A DNA stretch of 64,000 nucleotides from positions 195,270,862-195,334,861 of the forward strand of contig OY998178.1 of the NCBI GenBank assembly GCA_963921935.1. Reading direction: 5' to 3'. The notes beneath the pieces were generated by a model, which ran no database searches, was not told the origin of the DNA, and worked only from the letters and a program-made list of their open reading frames with translations. Origin of the DNA: Galeruca laticollis. Taxonomy: Eukaryota; Arthropoda; Insecta; Coleoptera; Chrysomelidae. Below, piece by piece: positions 32,267-44,080 of this stretch. The first letter of the stretch is position 1, and each line of letters opens with the position of its first letter. The position numbers were made by a program, and so were the translations under genes.

Positions 32267-35200
32267 TTATGAATTTCATCCAATGATTGGATTTATTGAA
32301 GTGAATTATTGAACTTATATATTGACGTCTAGTTTTTGAATAATAAGTGAACTTTAAAGTTGTTCTGAAAATTGAAAATGGAATGGTAAAACATCATTAA
32401 CATAATGAAAGAACAAAGTTCAGACTAATAACTTATATTGATGATTGTTTGAAATTGCTTTTGTTATATTTGATAAATTCTACAAATACTATTAAGAACC
32501 ATTTCTCATTATATTGATGATTCATACCGCAGAACAGAGAGTGACTGACAAAAACTTGCTTCTTTCTCTAGAAATCCAGAAGCTGAAGAGTTTCGTAGAA
32601 TATAGAGAATATAGTCATATAACAGAAGGAACATTTTTATTACTCTATTTTTCAGAGTACAGAATAACAGTGATAACAATTCATAATAATTATAACAGTG
32701 GAAAACTACAAATGTTTCAAAATAACGAGAATATTTTTCATAACGACATTCATGTACCTCCATAGACTTGTGCAATCTTCTTTGGAAGTCCGTTGTGACT
32801 TTCATAGATACGTTCAGTGCCAATTATTGGCAATTCTTCTAAATATTCCAATATAAATATACAAATACAGCATATCAATTGAACTAGCTGGTTACTCCAT
32901 TCGATTACTTCTGCAGACCAATGGACCTGGAAATTTTTTCATGTGAATGTCGAAACCTGTCAGTATGACTGGGAGAAATGTGGTTCTCTGAAATTGACCA
33001 AATATTAAATTTTTGTGTTTTAGAGAAAAAGTATAAGTCCTAATAACATATCTGAATTTCCAAGAAACTTGAATAATATTAGAAAAACGAGAATAATTTA
33101 TTTGGCATAACAAACATCAAATAATAAAATATACAGTCGTTCTGCTGAATCAAGTTATTACTAGATTAACAAGCAAGAGTATTTGTTCAAATTGAAACAT
33201 ACTCCATCATGAATGAAAAATTTGGTTTCCATTCTAATTTCCTCTGGAGAAAAATGGGTTCAATGAACAGGAAAAAATCTATGTAGTTTGTTGCCTATAT
33301 GAACGATTATCTACTTCAAATTACGGAGTGGGTAGATTTCCTAGTATCATGTCTCCAAGATGGCCTCATCGGCCACCTATACCAATTCAATGATGAAATA
33401 GATGTGAGGGTCAGTAGTTAATTTTTTTAAATAGGGCTCACACATCTGAATTTGACACATGGCACTTTTTTGCAATTCAGAGATTGAGTCAAACACATTT
33501 TTGATTGCGAGAATATCAAATCGATAAGCGATAACGGAGACATGATAATAAACGGATTGATCATTCAGTAGTGCAGAGTGTTATAGTTATTAACTCCAAA
33601 GGACAGTAATAATTCTTACGAACAGATATAAACTCAAACCTTGGTTGTGTTGATACACCTCAAACAATGTTTAACTTCTATAATATAATTCATAAACAAT
33701 ACACATTTGGTAAGGTCATAATTCAACTAGTCGTAGAACGTATTAAAAACAATACACGAATAATATTTACTATAAATTGGAAGTATTGTAAACATCTAGA
33801 CCATTCTGTTTATTGTAATCGAATCGATCAGAATATATATGATTTGTTCGATTGAACTTGACCGTTCATAATAATTTACAGGTCACGTATTCAGTGCAAT
33901 TTAAGTGTTATCTATCTAGAGTGTAAGTGAAACCAAGTGATATTTGATAAGATGGTTGTTTATTTTCAATTTCTGGTACATATTGGGGTGAGTCCGCATT
34001 CACCTTAATTTATGGAATAATCGTGCAACGTGAGGCTGTTATCCATTCATAAATACTATCTACCTTACACACACGACATGGGGATCCTGCCGTGCTCTAC
34101 TACACAACTATTATACACCACAAGAGGTAGATTCCATTACACGGCATCATATTTAACCACAAATTATGCTGAAGATGCTTGATTTTTGCTAATCTACTTA
34201 TGAGGTTTATCATTAGTCACGCCCAATGATTTATCTTATGGGCAATAATAATGACTATCGAAGAATAGAGGCAGGCGTATTTTTCCAAAGGATAGTGCTA
34301 TAGTTTTTCAAGATTATTGTCCTCAAACAAAATGAGTTTTCTATTTATCTCTAGCTCCGTAAAAGTACTAGATATGACCGACTTCTAAGGAATTGCTGTT
34401 ATTAGCTTTTAGGCTATGCTGTTCCCGTTAACTTGAATAAATTGTTTTCCGTTCTTGAGTTGAGATTTCGGCCATCGTATATAAAAGGTTTTAAATAATT
34501 ATTTGTTAATGTACGAAATAATATTGATACGCATAATTTCTGTATTCCAAGAAACTCTTCAGTTTTTGCGTTTCTCGGAGAATCAATTTATACATACCAA
34601 TAATAGTTACCGGCATATATGAGGTCTGTAATGAATCAAACTTGATTTAAAAATTATGAGAGCAGCTTTTAACTGTGGAATAGTTTGATCTTTCAAGCAC
34701 TCGAAATTATTCCATATAATACATCCCCCTTCTCAAACTCTCGTCATCTGTATGATAATCAAATATATATATATATGAAACCAAGGAGAATTCATTTTCA
34801 ATTGATAACCTGAAGTTTACCAATGAATATGCTTAATAGCATAAACTGAAAACGTGATTTACTATTCCTTTGAGAAACATATATGGAGATTATGTCCACT
34901 CCATATTATGTAATAGATTGACACTGGCAAACCGAAACATGATTACAAGAGGATCCGTTGCTAATAGGAACAAAAGGGATGCTCGACATAAGCGCAAATC
35001 GTGTATTTCTGAGAGAATAATGGACTTTAATTGAAAATAATATGCTCCGAAACTTAATTTTGGACAAAAGGTTGGAATGAAAATATGTCATAGGATTTAT
35101 TGGGTAAGTAAATAACTTTTTCCAAGTTTATATCTAACCAGGACACCCGAATTATCATATACTGATATTATTTTTCATGATAAAAAGTTGATTTCTGTAT

Positions 35201-35969
35201 AATATTCTGAAGGTACTTTTGAAAACAGCAATTTAAATAAATAGGTTCGAAATTTATACTAAGTTTTCGATTTTTCATGATAAGAAATTTGTGTTTCATG
35301 TGAGAAATAACACAAAGTCAGTTATAGTTCACTTATTGTCTACTAAAATTTCCCAATGCCTGTAAATTTGTATGATAAATGAGTGGAAAACCTGCATTGA
35401 TGATTTATTCATTTTAGTAACAATACATTATAGACAAGTAACACTGTTCGTAAATCATTTGAAAGTGGAAAATATGAGTCACAAACAGGAGTAATTGTCT
35501 AATGAAAAGTACCCTAATATTTATCTGCCGCTAATTCTTATTCCTTCCTACACTTCACCGATATAATTTTGTAACAAAATAGGTCTTTCGAAAATAATTA
35601 TTAACTTATTTCTGCAGCAAACTGTTTGTCAGATATAAAATTTTAAACAGTTCTAAGTAATATTTATATTTTTTATTACAATTTTAGTGACACTATTAAT
35701 ACTTCCGGTTTCTCGGTATATTGTAAGTACCTTGAGTATACCGATGTTCATTCAGCATAACTAATCCACATAGCTATGAACATGGTAAAAATATTCCGTG
35801 GAGGCAATCAACGAGTACATTATCCATCCAACTGAAGATAATTGATATACCAAATAACACTATAAATTGATAAAAACAACTTACATCCAATAAACAATGA
35901 TCATCCTTACCAATTAGTAACTCAATCCATTATGTAAGTTTTCCATGGAATCACAACTACAGTTAATAC
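32267..35969. other. No gene seen
   Basis: About 3.7 kb of AT-rich DNA. Short open stretches lack domain motifs. A small TATATATATATA run lies near 34,765. I see no repeat shared with the rest of the window. Confidence 0.45.
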
Positions 35970-35981
35970 TCATAAATATTA

Positions 35982-36230
35982 CTGTTCTAAATAAAACTCA
36001 CTGTTTCTAGATAATTCCACAATATATTGAAAAAGGGTTAAAAATCGTAAAAAAATTGACAATCGTTTGAATATTAGATATCATCATGATATTTGATATC
36101 GAAATAGTTATCAAATTTCTCAGAATTTTTAACATTTTTTCAATATATTATGGAATTATCTGGAAACAGTGAGTTTAATTTAGAAACAGTAATAGTAGAT
36201 TTCACGAAGTATAGGTTGAGACAGTTAATT
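35982..36230 (+). mobile_element. Hairpin-tail repeat family, copy 3 (full length, diverged)
   Basis: 249 bp flanked by the 12-bp direct repeat TCATAAATATTA (35,970-35,981 and 36,231-36,242). Arms AACTCACTGTTTCTAG... and ...CTGGAAACAGTGAGTT are inverted copies around a GATATCATCATGATATTTGATATC loop region. The tail TTTCACGAAGTATAGGTTG, GAGACAGTTAATT aligns with copies 1 and 2. It is the most diverged copy yet keeps arms of nearly 100 bp and a clear target duplication. Confidence 0.85.
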
Positions 36231-36242
36231 TCATAAATATTA

Positions 36243-36624
36243 TCTAATTTGTCGAATTTACAAGTATATGTTCGCGGTTCATGTTCATAATATGTTCATT
36301 TGATGTCTGTAGTTCTCTATTGAACTTTGGTTAAGAGCAATAACGTTGTCATCAGTCTTCAGATTTTCAATATATTCTATCAAAAATGGTTAGTACACAT
36401 TTTTCAACTCAGAGAAAATACGGACATAATTTTCGTATTCAAATCCAAAAGCCCTCTTTCAAAAATTATGCCTGATGGTTCTTAGCAAAAACTTCCCGCC
36501 ATATCCCAAAGAAATACTGAATCTTTTCATCTACCATTCTAGACATCCATTGGATGTATAACTTTCGAATTACAGATTCTAGAAATATGCCACCCTCCTG
36601 ATAATTGTCTCTATGCAAAGACGA
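36243..36624. other. No gene seen
   Basis: Short AT-rich spacer between hairpin copy 3 and the foldback element. Confidence 0.5.
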
Positions 36625-36637
36625 TGGTAAAATGAGC

Positions 36638-38758
36638 TTGGTCAAGTTAGCAGAGCTAAAATAGCAAACACGAATGAGAACTAATAGAAATTTAAGTGCT
36701 CTTCACGTGCTAATTACAGCCCTCAATTCAAAATTTCGTGCTCTTTTAGTTTCTCTAATAATTGTTGTTTAAATGTTGCCCGATAGCTTGAACGAAAGTT
36801 AGCAGAGAACTACTAATAATTGGTAAGTAATTGAAAAAACTGTTGCACACAAATTAAGTGCGCTTTAAGTGCTTGCGTTGTTTTAAATTGAAAACTCATG
36901 TAGCAATAACAAATAAAATGTTGTAAATGAAAATATTGAAAAATGTTTACAAACGATGCGTCTTTTCACGAGTTTGTTCAAAAGAAGTTACAAAATCCCG
37001 TCATGGGCTCGTGATGTTGTAAACTTAAAACATTATCAGCAATAAATAATAAAATGTTGTAAACAATATTTATTTGTTTTTTGTAAAAGTTAAATGTTTT
37101 TTCCATTTATAAAAAAATTGAAATGTGTGTTTTTCGTGTCGATGCATTTTTTGCGTGATAAAGGAAATTCTGAAAAAAATTACATGTAGGATTTTTAACG
37201 CCGAGCGCGATGTTTTCAGTACGAGTCGTAGCCAATAAAACGCGGCGTGGCGAAGGACGCGGCGGGGAAGGGAAAAACCACTTTTTCAAAACCTTGGCAT
37301 TGAAAATGGTTTCTCATGTCCTCTCCCATCCTATAGGCGCGTCAACAAGAGCAAAAGTAGACTTTCCACCTGGAGTCCCGAACTTTTAATATAAGGGTAA
37401 TTCGATGACGCTGAATCGAATGGTGCTATTTTTTTTGCAATCTGACGCCGGCGACATTGCAAAAAAGCGAAAATGAATTTAAAAATGTCTTGTAAATTTC
37501 TTCGTATTAAAAAATGTCCAATAACATCATTTCCAAAGGTACAGGGGTAAAATGTGATACCAAAGACAAAATATGTTCTGGTAAATTTAAAAGTTGGTAC
37601 ACGTGGTCGTATATGGTGTTTTTTTAAAATGTCTTGTTGATTTCTTCGTATTAAAAAATGTCAAATAACCTTAGTTCCAAAGATATTTTGATAGAAACAA
37701 GTTGTATGTTTTGAAATAAAGAACTATTTTATTTGATAAACATTTATTTGAAAACTTTTGGCAAAAGTTAAGTATATATAAACTAAAGATAAAAAAACAA
37801 TGAACTGTCATATATTACGTTCCACTGATTATGTTGAAAGAATGTACATTAAAAAGATATCCTGTTCTATTTAACTGTATTTATAACTTCCAGTCTCTTT
37901 TTACTTAAGTCTATTTCTTGTTAGACTTGATTTCCTGATGGTTTATTTGTCCATCAATTTTTTATTCTCTCGCGTGCCAAAATTCAATAAAAAATATTAT
38001 TTTTCCGAAATATTCTGAATACTGAATGTTTTTTTTCACCGATTTGTTTAATAATAATAGTATCACACTTTTAACTGAATTTTCCACCTTAATTCATATA
38101 TTTTCTCGAAAAATCAAATTATCATTTTTTTTTTAATTTCCTTTTTCATTATCGTGTTGGAAATACCAATATACACATTTTGACGTTCATGTTATGTCAG
38201 TAGCTCTACTAGTTTAATAGTTGTGACCATGCAAAAACATTTTCAATGTTACAAGAATATTAAAATATTAATGAATAAGCGATCCAAAATTCAAGTTAGT
38301 AGATATATGTTTATAGAAAAACTAAAACAGCACAAAATTTATGTTTGAAAGATATAATTAGCACTTAAAGAGCACTTAATTTTTGTCCAACAGTTTTTTC
38401 AATAACTTACCAATTATTGATAGCGCTCTCCTAACTTTCGTTCAAGCTAGCGGGCAACATTTAAACCACAATTATTAGAAAAACTGAAAGAGCAAGAAAT
38501 TTTTAATTAAAGGCAATAATTAGCACTTAAAGAGCACTGAATTTGTATGCAAAAGTTTTTTTAATTACTTACCAATTATTGATAGTGATCTGCTAACTTT
38601 TGTTAAGCTAGCGGGCACAATTTATACAACAATTATTAGAGAAACTGAAAGAGCACGAAATTTTTAATTAAAGGCTGTAATTAGCACGTAAAGAGCACTT
38701 AAATTTCTATTAGTTCTTATTCGTGTTTGCTATTTAAGCTCTGCTTACTTGACCTATC
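36638..38758. mobile_element. Foldback-type element with subterminal tandem repeats
   Basis: The ends are inverted copies: GGTCAAGTTAGCAGAGCT on the left and AGCTCTGCTTACTTGACC on the right. The left arm matches for about 235 bp (to ~36,873). The right arm is about 400 bp because a ~161-bp unit (marker TTAGCAC-TAAAGAGCACT at about 38,357, 38,517 and 38,680) is tandemly repeated. A 13-bp direct repeat TGGTAAAATGAGC flanks it (36,625-36,637 and 38,759-38,771). The 1.5-kb interior has no domain I recognise but contains a direct repeat of about 60 bp (37,481 and 37,627, marker TTTCTTCGTATTAAAAAATG). Long arms with variable internal repeats resemble foldback or Mutator-like non-autonomous elements. 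Confidence 0.75.
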
Positions 38759-38778
38759 TGGTAAAATGAGCCCTGTTA

Positions 38779-39145
38779 TTACTTTTCCGTCAACCCTATC
38801 TACGATTCGAGAAAAGTAGCAATTTTCGGATTTTTTGAGTGATTTTTCGTTTTTTACTGAACAAAAAACGAGAGAATGGTTTTCAGAAATAAATCCTGTG
38901 TGTATGTCGTTGCCGCTCCTTTTTGTAAGTATGTCTTGTACGATACAGTCTGCGGAGTGCACGATTTCACCAATTTTATGATGTGGTATTATTTATGACA
39001 TCTCACAGATTAGGCCTATTGATTTTCAGCTCACGAGAACCAGTACAACGGGTGCTATGGTACGTGAAGCACCATACTTTTGGTAATTTTTGGAGAAGTT
39101 ACGATTTGTTAGCACGATACAGCCTCCGGTGTTTATAAGTGATAA
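38779..39145 (-). repeat. Satellite-tailed dispersed repeat, copy 2
   Basis: Inverted relative to copies at 5,040 and 60,370. Markers are CCGTCAACCCTATCTA, AATCCTGTGTGTATGTCG, TTGTACGATACAG, then a satellite-type unit with TTGATTTTCAGCTCACGAG, ACGGGTGCTATGGTAC and GTTAGCACGATACAGCCTCC. Diverged but collinear. Confidence 0.75.
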
Positions 39146-40473
39146 GCTCTAATTTTTAGAAACAGACTTTAGTTTGTAGTTGGTTTAAGAACCAAACTTT
39201 TTTAGCATAGTCTGGAGAGTAGCAGTAACTTATATACCCCTAACTATTCCATGCCGAATAAAATATTCCAAACAACCCCTATAATTTTGAACAATTATGA
39301 AAGTAACGCCTTGAAATTGCAGTAACTTTGTGTAATGTTCATCTCATGTCTCTTTAGTATATTCTTGAAAAGATTCAGTGTGTGCAGGCTATTCAACCAC
39401 CTGGTTTATGTTAGACGGTAGAATTGTTGATGTGAAAAATACTTTTTCCGCCTACCGCTATCGAAAGTATACATTTCCTGGCCTCATTGTAGGGAGCAAA
39501 GTCATACTTTCCCTCTCTAGGGAGGAAAAGTAAAAATGACGTCATAGTACGTTATCAATGAAATAATTTTTGCAATTTTGAGACTGAAGTGGTCACTTTA
39601 GTCTCACATGTTGGAAACTATGATAGACTCAAGGGATATAAAGGAACAAGGAAAAATCCTAAGGAATTTGAAGTGCAAATAAATACGTACACCCCCGATG
39701 CTTAGCCAAGCATTTTAGAAATCCATCCTCGATGCCCAGCCAAGTTTCGTAAAATAATTAGTATTTATTAATTTTGTTTGTTGGTTTCATAAATGAATTA
39801 TTGAAAATGTCTTGTTATTTGAGGCAGGCGGGAAAATCAAATGTATAACATGGGTGGAAAGTGCCTTTTCCTCCCTCGAATGATTACTTCATCCTCGGGA
39901 GGAAAAGTAGCACTTTCCTTCCTTGTTATACAAATAGCTATTGTTGCTATTCTTTGATGTTGAGGCTGTTAATAATTGAGATTATGTTACATTTCTTTAT
40001 TTGAAATGGACAATCGAACATATTTAAGAGAGGTAGTTCCCGAAGAAGTGGAAAAAGACTGGAATTACTGAGCTAGAAAAATTGCCAATTCACGTAATAA
40101 TATTCGTTTTGTAGTAGATTAGTATTACTGTTTCCTTTGATTCTCATAATCCATCACGTAGCTAATTCCCATATTCGCATATATTAGAATTTACATACAG
40201 GGAGCACGTAAAGGTGGAAACAAATTCGATGAAAGCTTGATCTGACAATCAGCGAAAAAAGTTCAGACATGTCGATTTTATTTTTCAATTATTCATTTCT
40301 TGGTGTACTCATACTTTTCATGACGCCATCATTGTTCGACTTATAACGTCATAATCATTTTTTTTGAATGAATATGACCCATTTTCATAGTACCAACAAA
40401 AAGAAAGCATTTTCCTGTGTACGGTGTATTTTTTATGCTACATAACCGTATGTTGAGAAATAAAAAGTATCAC
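39146..40473. other. No gene seen; small hairpins
   Basis: AT-rich DNA. It holds a MITE-like hairpin (39,843-39,931, listed separately), a related stem near 39,500-39,530 (CTTTCCCTC-TCTA-GGGAGGAAAG), and an inverted copy of the GGCTGGGCATCGAGG repeat seen near 1,620. Confidence 0.5.
39843..39931. repeat. 89-bp hairpin with GTATAACA ends
   Basis: Left arm GTATAACATGGGTGGAAAG... and right arm ...CTTTCCTTCCTTGTTATAC are inverted copies of about 37 bp with few mismatches and a loop of about 12 bp. Consistent with a small MITE. Confidence 0.75.
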
Positions 40474-41113
40474 ATTCATAATGATGTAATTTATTAAAAT
40501 GTAAACAGGACTAATTAAACCTATGTTAGCATCAAATTGAATGCTCAAATGGCAAACCATTTGCCTCTTAACAATATATAAGGTGATGTTGAAACATTGT
40601 TAAGGGTATCAGCGTTAATTAAATCAATTTCCGTCCTAATTCTCTCTTTTATTTCATAAATAATATTAGGTCTGTAAATGTAAAGTTTTCACTTAATGTA
40701 TACCTACACAAAAACTAACGGGGATATATAAGGGTATTTAGCTGGCTACTCCAAAAATGAATCCTTGTCTGCCAATCCATCTATAGGGAAAATATTTGAA
40801 TATTCACGTACATGCCATGCGCAATGCGGTGGCGCCCCATCTTGCTGAATTATCCGGTAGCATAGACGGATTGACATATGAGGGTTTTTAGAGTAGTCAG
40901 CTAGATTCACTCATTGACACCCATTAGATTTTTTGTGGAGATACCTTAAGTGAAAACTTTACGGTCACAGACGTAATAATTTTGAAGAAATAAAAACATG
41001 AATAAGGACCGAAATCAATTCAATTAACGCTGATTCCCTTAATAATGTTTTGTAAGAGTTTCAATATCACCTTGCCTGTTTACATTTTTATCAATTACAT
41101 CATTATGAATGAA
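40474..41113. mobile_element. Inverted pair of mariner-like 3' halves (foldback)
   Basis: Outer ends are inverted copies: CATTCATAATGATGTAAT at 40,474 and ATTACATCATTATGAATG ending at 41,113. Similarity continues inward about 290 bp. On the minus strand from about 40,860 leftwards the code reads QQDGAPPHCAWHVREY (mariner second catalytic Asp region) and then a C-terminal remnant with RIRTEID-INAD. On the plus strand from about 40,890 rightwards it reads HPLDFFCGD and ENFTVTDVIILKK, the same C-terminal region. So two transposase 3' halves of one family sit head to head. Both are dead. Confidence 0.7.
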
Positions 41114-41232
41114 TAACATTTCACAGCTCTAACATACGGTTATCAAAATATGGTATTTCCAATAAAAAATTGATGATGATGCTATAACTCTATAAGTGAT
41201 GACATGAAAATTATGAGTAGGGTAAATCCGGA

Positions 41233-41634
41233 AGAGTTGGACGACCGGAAGAAATGGATCAGTCCATTATATGCGAAACTGTGACGTTCTAGCGCCGCCA
41301 TCGTATGTTGTGAGTTGGCTTTAGTTACAGTGGAGACGTGCTGTTAATTATGTCGTGGTTTTGTTAATATTTGTGGAGGAAAACCACGTCCTTTTCTGTT
41401 TTTGTAAGTTTTTTAAGGTAGTAACGTGGTTTTAGTTTTCAGTGATATCGACTTAGGGTTCTTGTAGCGATGTAAATAAATATGTAGTTAGTAATCTAAC
41501 CTTAAATGGCCGTCAAGATTTCGTTTAAAATGCGAATTATGAGGCAGTCCATCTCACCCTGACTTTTAGGAGAGATGGACTAGTAAGTTTTGGGAGAGTT
41601 GGACCACGTATTCTAATACGGGAGATATGGGCCA
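41233..41634 (+). promoter_or_regulatory. Cluster of GGAGAGTTGGAC-like motifs upstream of pogo transposase
   Basis: The core AGAG-TGGAC-A recurs: GGAAGAGTTGGACGA (41,233), inverted CAGTCCATCTCACCCTG (~41,546), GGAGAGATGGACTA (~41,570), GGGAGAGTTGGACCA (~41,589) and GGGAGATATGGGCCA (~41,620). CAGGGTGAGATGGAC on the minus strand looks like a Tc1/mariner-superfamily end. Repeated end-like motifs next to a transposase gene could be binding sites, but this is inference. Confidence 0.4.
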
Positions 41635-41698
41635 ATATTAAAATGAAGTCATTGTAATTTGAATAACTAATTAGTTGGTATTTTTCTGTTTCAGAAAA

Positions 41699-42237
41699 AT
41701 GCCAACTAACTACGTAAGAAAAGATACCAATAGGGGGGCGTGGACGGGAGATTCAATAATACAAGCAGTTAATTCGGTAGAAAATAAAGAAATGGGTGTC
41801 AATGCTGCAGCTAAAGCTTATCAACTTACTAAGACCACTTTTAAAAGGAGGATTAAACAACGAAAGTTTACTAAGGACAGTTAAGAGTTCTCTCACGTTC
41901 TAGGATCAGTAAATGAACATAAGATTGTAGGCCACATAAAGAAGTTACAAGCTCATGGGTTTACTCCTGGAAGAGATTCAGTCAGAAGCATGGCGTTCTA
42001 ACTTGCTGAAGAGCTCAAATTGTCTCACAAATTTAACAACGAAATTAGAACAGCTGGTTATAATCGGCTGAACTCTTTTCTTTGAAGAAATCCTACTCTT
42101 ACTATTTTAAAATCGGAAGGTGTATCTGTATCCCGATCTAAGGGAATGAATAAAAGGTGTGTGGATGAGTACTTACAGTTACTCGAAAGTATTATTTTGG
42201 AAAACGATTTGATTGAAAAGCCGACTAAATTCAATAT
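41699..42237 (+). pseudogene. pogo-like transposase, DNA-binding region
   Basis: ATG at 41,699 follows a splice-acceptor-like TTTCTGTTTCAG. It encodes MPTNYVRKD, then a pipsqueak-type helix-turn-helix (AVNSVENKEMGVNAAAKAYQ, TTFKRRI) and, after a stop at 41,882, a CENP-B-type second helix-turn-helix region (HVLGSVNEHKIVGHIKKLQ, a decayed RNPTLTILKSEGVSVSRSKG and VDEYLQLLESIILE). It ends at PTKFNI, just where the DDE core (FNxDETG) should begin. There the reading switches to LINE sequence. Family assignment is solid; the element is truncated and has several stops. Confidence 0.75.
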
Positions 42238-43505
42238 AAGAACTACCATCACTTCAAATGCGTTGACAAGATTGAATGGAGACGACCTTCCTGTAGTCGA
42301 TCAATTGAAAATCTTGGGTCTGACTTCTGATAGCAATCTTAGCTGGAAACAACATATTCTGGATATTAGAGGGAATTGCCAATGGGGAGCTGAAGAGGAA
42401 ATACTTCTTAGTGTATATCGCTCTTCAATCCGTTCCAGATTAAACTAGATGTCCGCTTTAAAATTAGCATTACGCACCCTGAATTATGTACAATATACTG
42501 GCCTTCGAATTTCCATAGGAAGTTTTAGATATAGCCCAGCTGAGAGCCTGAGAGCCTCAGCTGCGAAGCCAACGAGCATCCCCTCTGGCTAAGGCGACTA
42601 CTACTCCTATTGACATACTCCTCCAGAGTATCTGCTAACTACAACAATCCAGTCTACCCGTTGCTAACATCTTAACGTTTAAATCATAATGTCTCTCCAA
42701 AACGTAAATCTCTGATAGAAATTCTGACTTTATTACTCGGCGAAATTGATCTATCTCATACAACTCATAATCTAGCACCCCTCCACGGCACCATGGCATA
42801 TCAATTTGCCTAACTCCAATTTACCGTTAACCCAGTATCCAAAGTCCAAAACATCTCACGAATTCGTGAGAAAATCTTTCCTGGCTGTAATTAGCGATAA
42901 ATATGACGCCTCAAAAGGTAATGAAGGAGTTGACTATTCGGTTGCCACTTCTGATGCAACAGTTACAATGAAGCTTTTACCTTTACATCCCAGTGTTCAT
43001 ACGGGAGAACTCTTCGCTATATTTCCAGCTTTATCCTTTTTTAAGAATTTATTCCAAACACCTTCCATACGTACGGACTCACTAGCATCTATTCATTCTA
43101 ATCAATGCCTATACCCCACGCATCCGGTTGTTCAATCTATACTCAAATTTCTCATTAATATCAAACACCAAGGAAGTACAACAATCTGGATTCCATCCCA
43201 TATCGGCATTACAGGCAACGAAATAGCTGACCAAGCAGCAAATCAAACTGCAGCATCGCCCAATTAAAAACATGAGAAAATCCAGTCCCATACATATTTG
43301 AAGGCTCTCTATAACAGTAGAATGCGTAGGTCTTGGCAAGAGCATAAGAAGGCTTCGTATTGAACACACGCGCCTCACATATTGACATATAATGGCATCT
43401 CAAGATTCAACACTGTGTCAGCTCTGCTCAAGTCGTTTTAAGGATAAATACATTCTGATAGAATTTTGTAGATATCAGAATAAGTGACTAAAACATCATC
43501 TTAGT

Positions 43506-43506
<1 letters not shown>
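42238..43506 (+). pseudogene. LINE 3' part with RNase H and C-terminal zinc knuckle
   Basis: Begins with an RT C-terminal block (VDQLKILGLTSDSNLSWK, LLSVYRSSIRSRLN) and continues, with frameshifts, to an RNase H domain: a GVDYSV-like strand, HTGELFAIFPAL with the glutamate, IRTDSLASIHS with an aspartate, and TTIWIPSHIGITGNEIADQAA. The tail has QLCSS, a decayed EHILIE-like block and YQNK, matching the C-terminal knuckle at 56,430. RNase H after RT is typical of I/Jockey-group LINEs. It joins the pogo fragment at its left edge and is cut by (TA)n at its right. Confidence 0.8.

Positions 43507-43507
<1 letters not shown>

Positions 43508-43562
<55 letters not shown>
43508..43562. repeat. (TA)n tract, left border of hammerhead array
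   Basis: About 55 bp of TA between LINE sequence and the first hammerhead unit. Confidence 0.9.
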
Positions 43563-43567
<5 letters not shown>

Positions 43568-43659
43568 GAAGATGTAGGAATATCGCGTGATATGTTAACA
43601 ACAACAACAAAGAGATTCATGGGTAATTCACGCAAAGTAAAGGGCTACTGAAATAGAGT

Positions 43660-43717
43660 GGTAACCGTGGACATGCATGTTTCTGGCTCATTTTGCCTTA
43701 TCAGCACGGCATAACCA
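43660..43717 (-). ncRNA. Hammerhead ribozyme motif with G8A change (inverted copy)
   Basis: Reverse complement has the same stems as locus 1, but the first core strand is CTGATAA instead of CTGATGA. G8 pairs with C3 in the active fold and contributes to catalysis, so activity should be reduced or lost. Confidence 0.7.
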
Positions 43718-44023
43718 AATAATGATGTGAAATTTGGGAGCAAAGATGTTAATAGAAACATGGGAAAACACAAAATAACGGATTTCAGCAGGGAAACCAA
43801 ACGCTCATTTGTGTCTTCAATTGGAAGATCCCGAGTTTTCAGGACATCAACCAACATCGACACGGAGGCGCATATAGCCCCCCCGCCATGAACCTTCCGA
43901 CCCATCGTAAATAACAAAGAAGATGTAGGAATATCGCGTTTGGTTTCCCTGCTGAAATCCGTTATTTTGTGTTTTCCCATGTTTCGATTAACATCTTTGC
44001 TCCCAAATTTCACATCATTATTT

Positions 44024-44080
44024 GGTTATGCCGTGCTGATAAGGCAAAATGAGCCAGAAACATGCATGTCCACGGTTACC
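44024..44080 (+). ncRNA. Hammerhead motif, array copy 1 (G8A)
   Basis: Stem I, II and III sequences intact; core CTGATAA with A at 44,041 in place of G8. Predicted cleavage site after 44,070. Confidence 0.7.

Noticed and set aside
43645..44013. Minus-strand 122-codon open frame across the hammerhead repeat junction
   Set aside because: It crosses the inverted join and is a by-product of the repeat palindrome; no recognisable domain.
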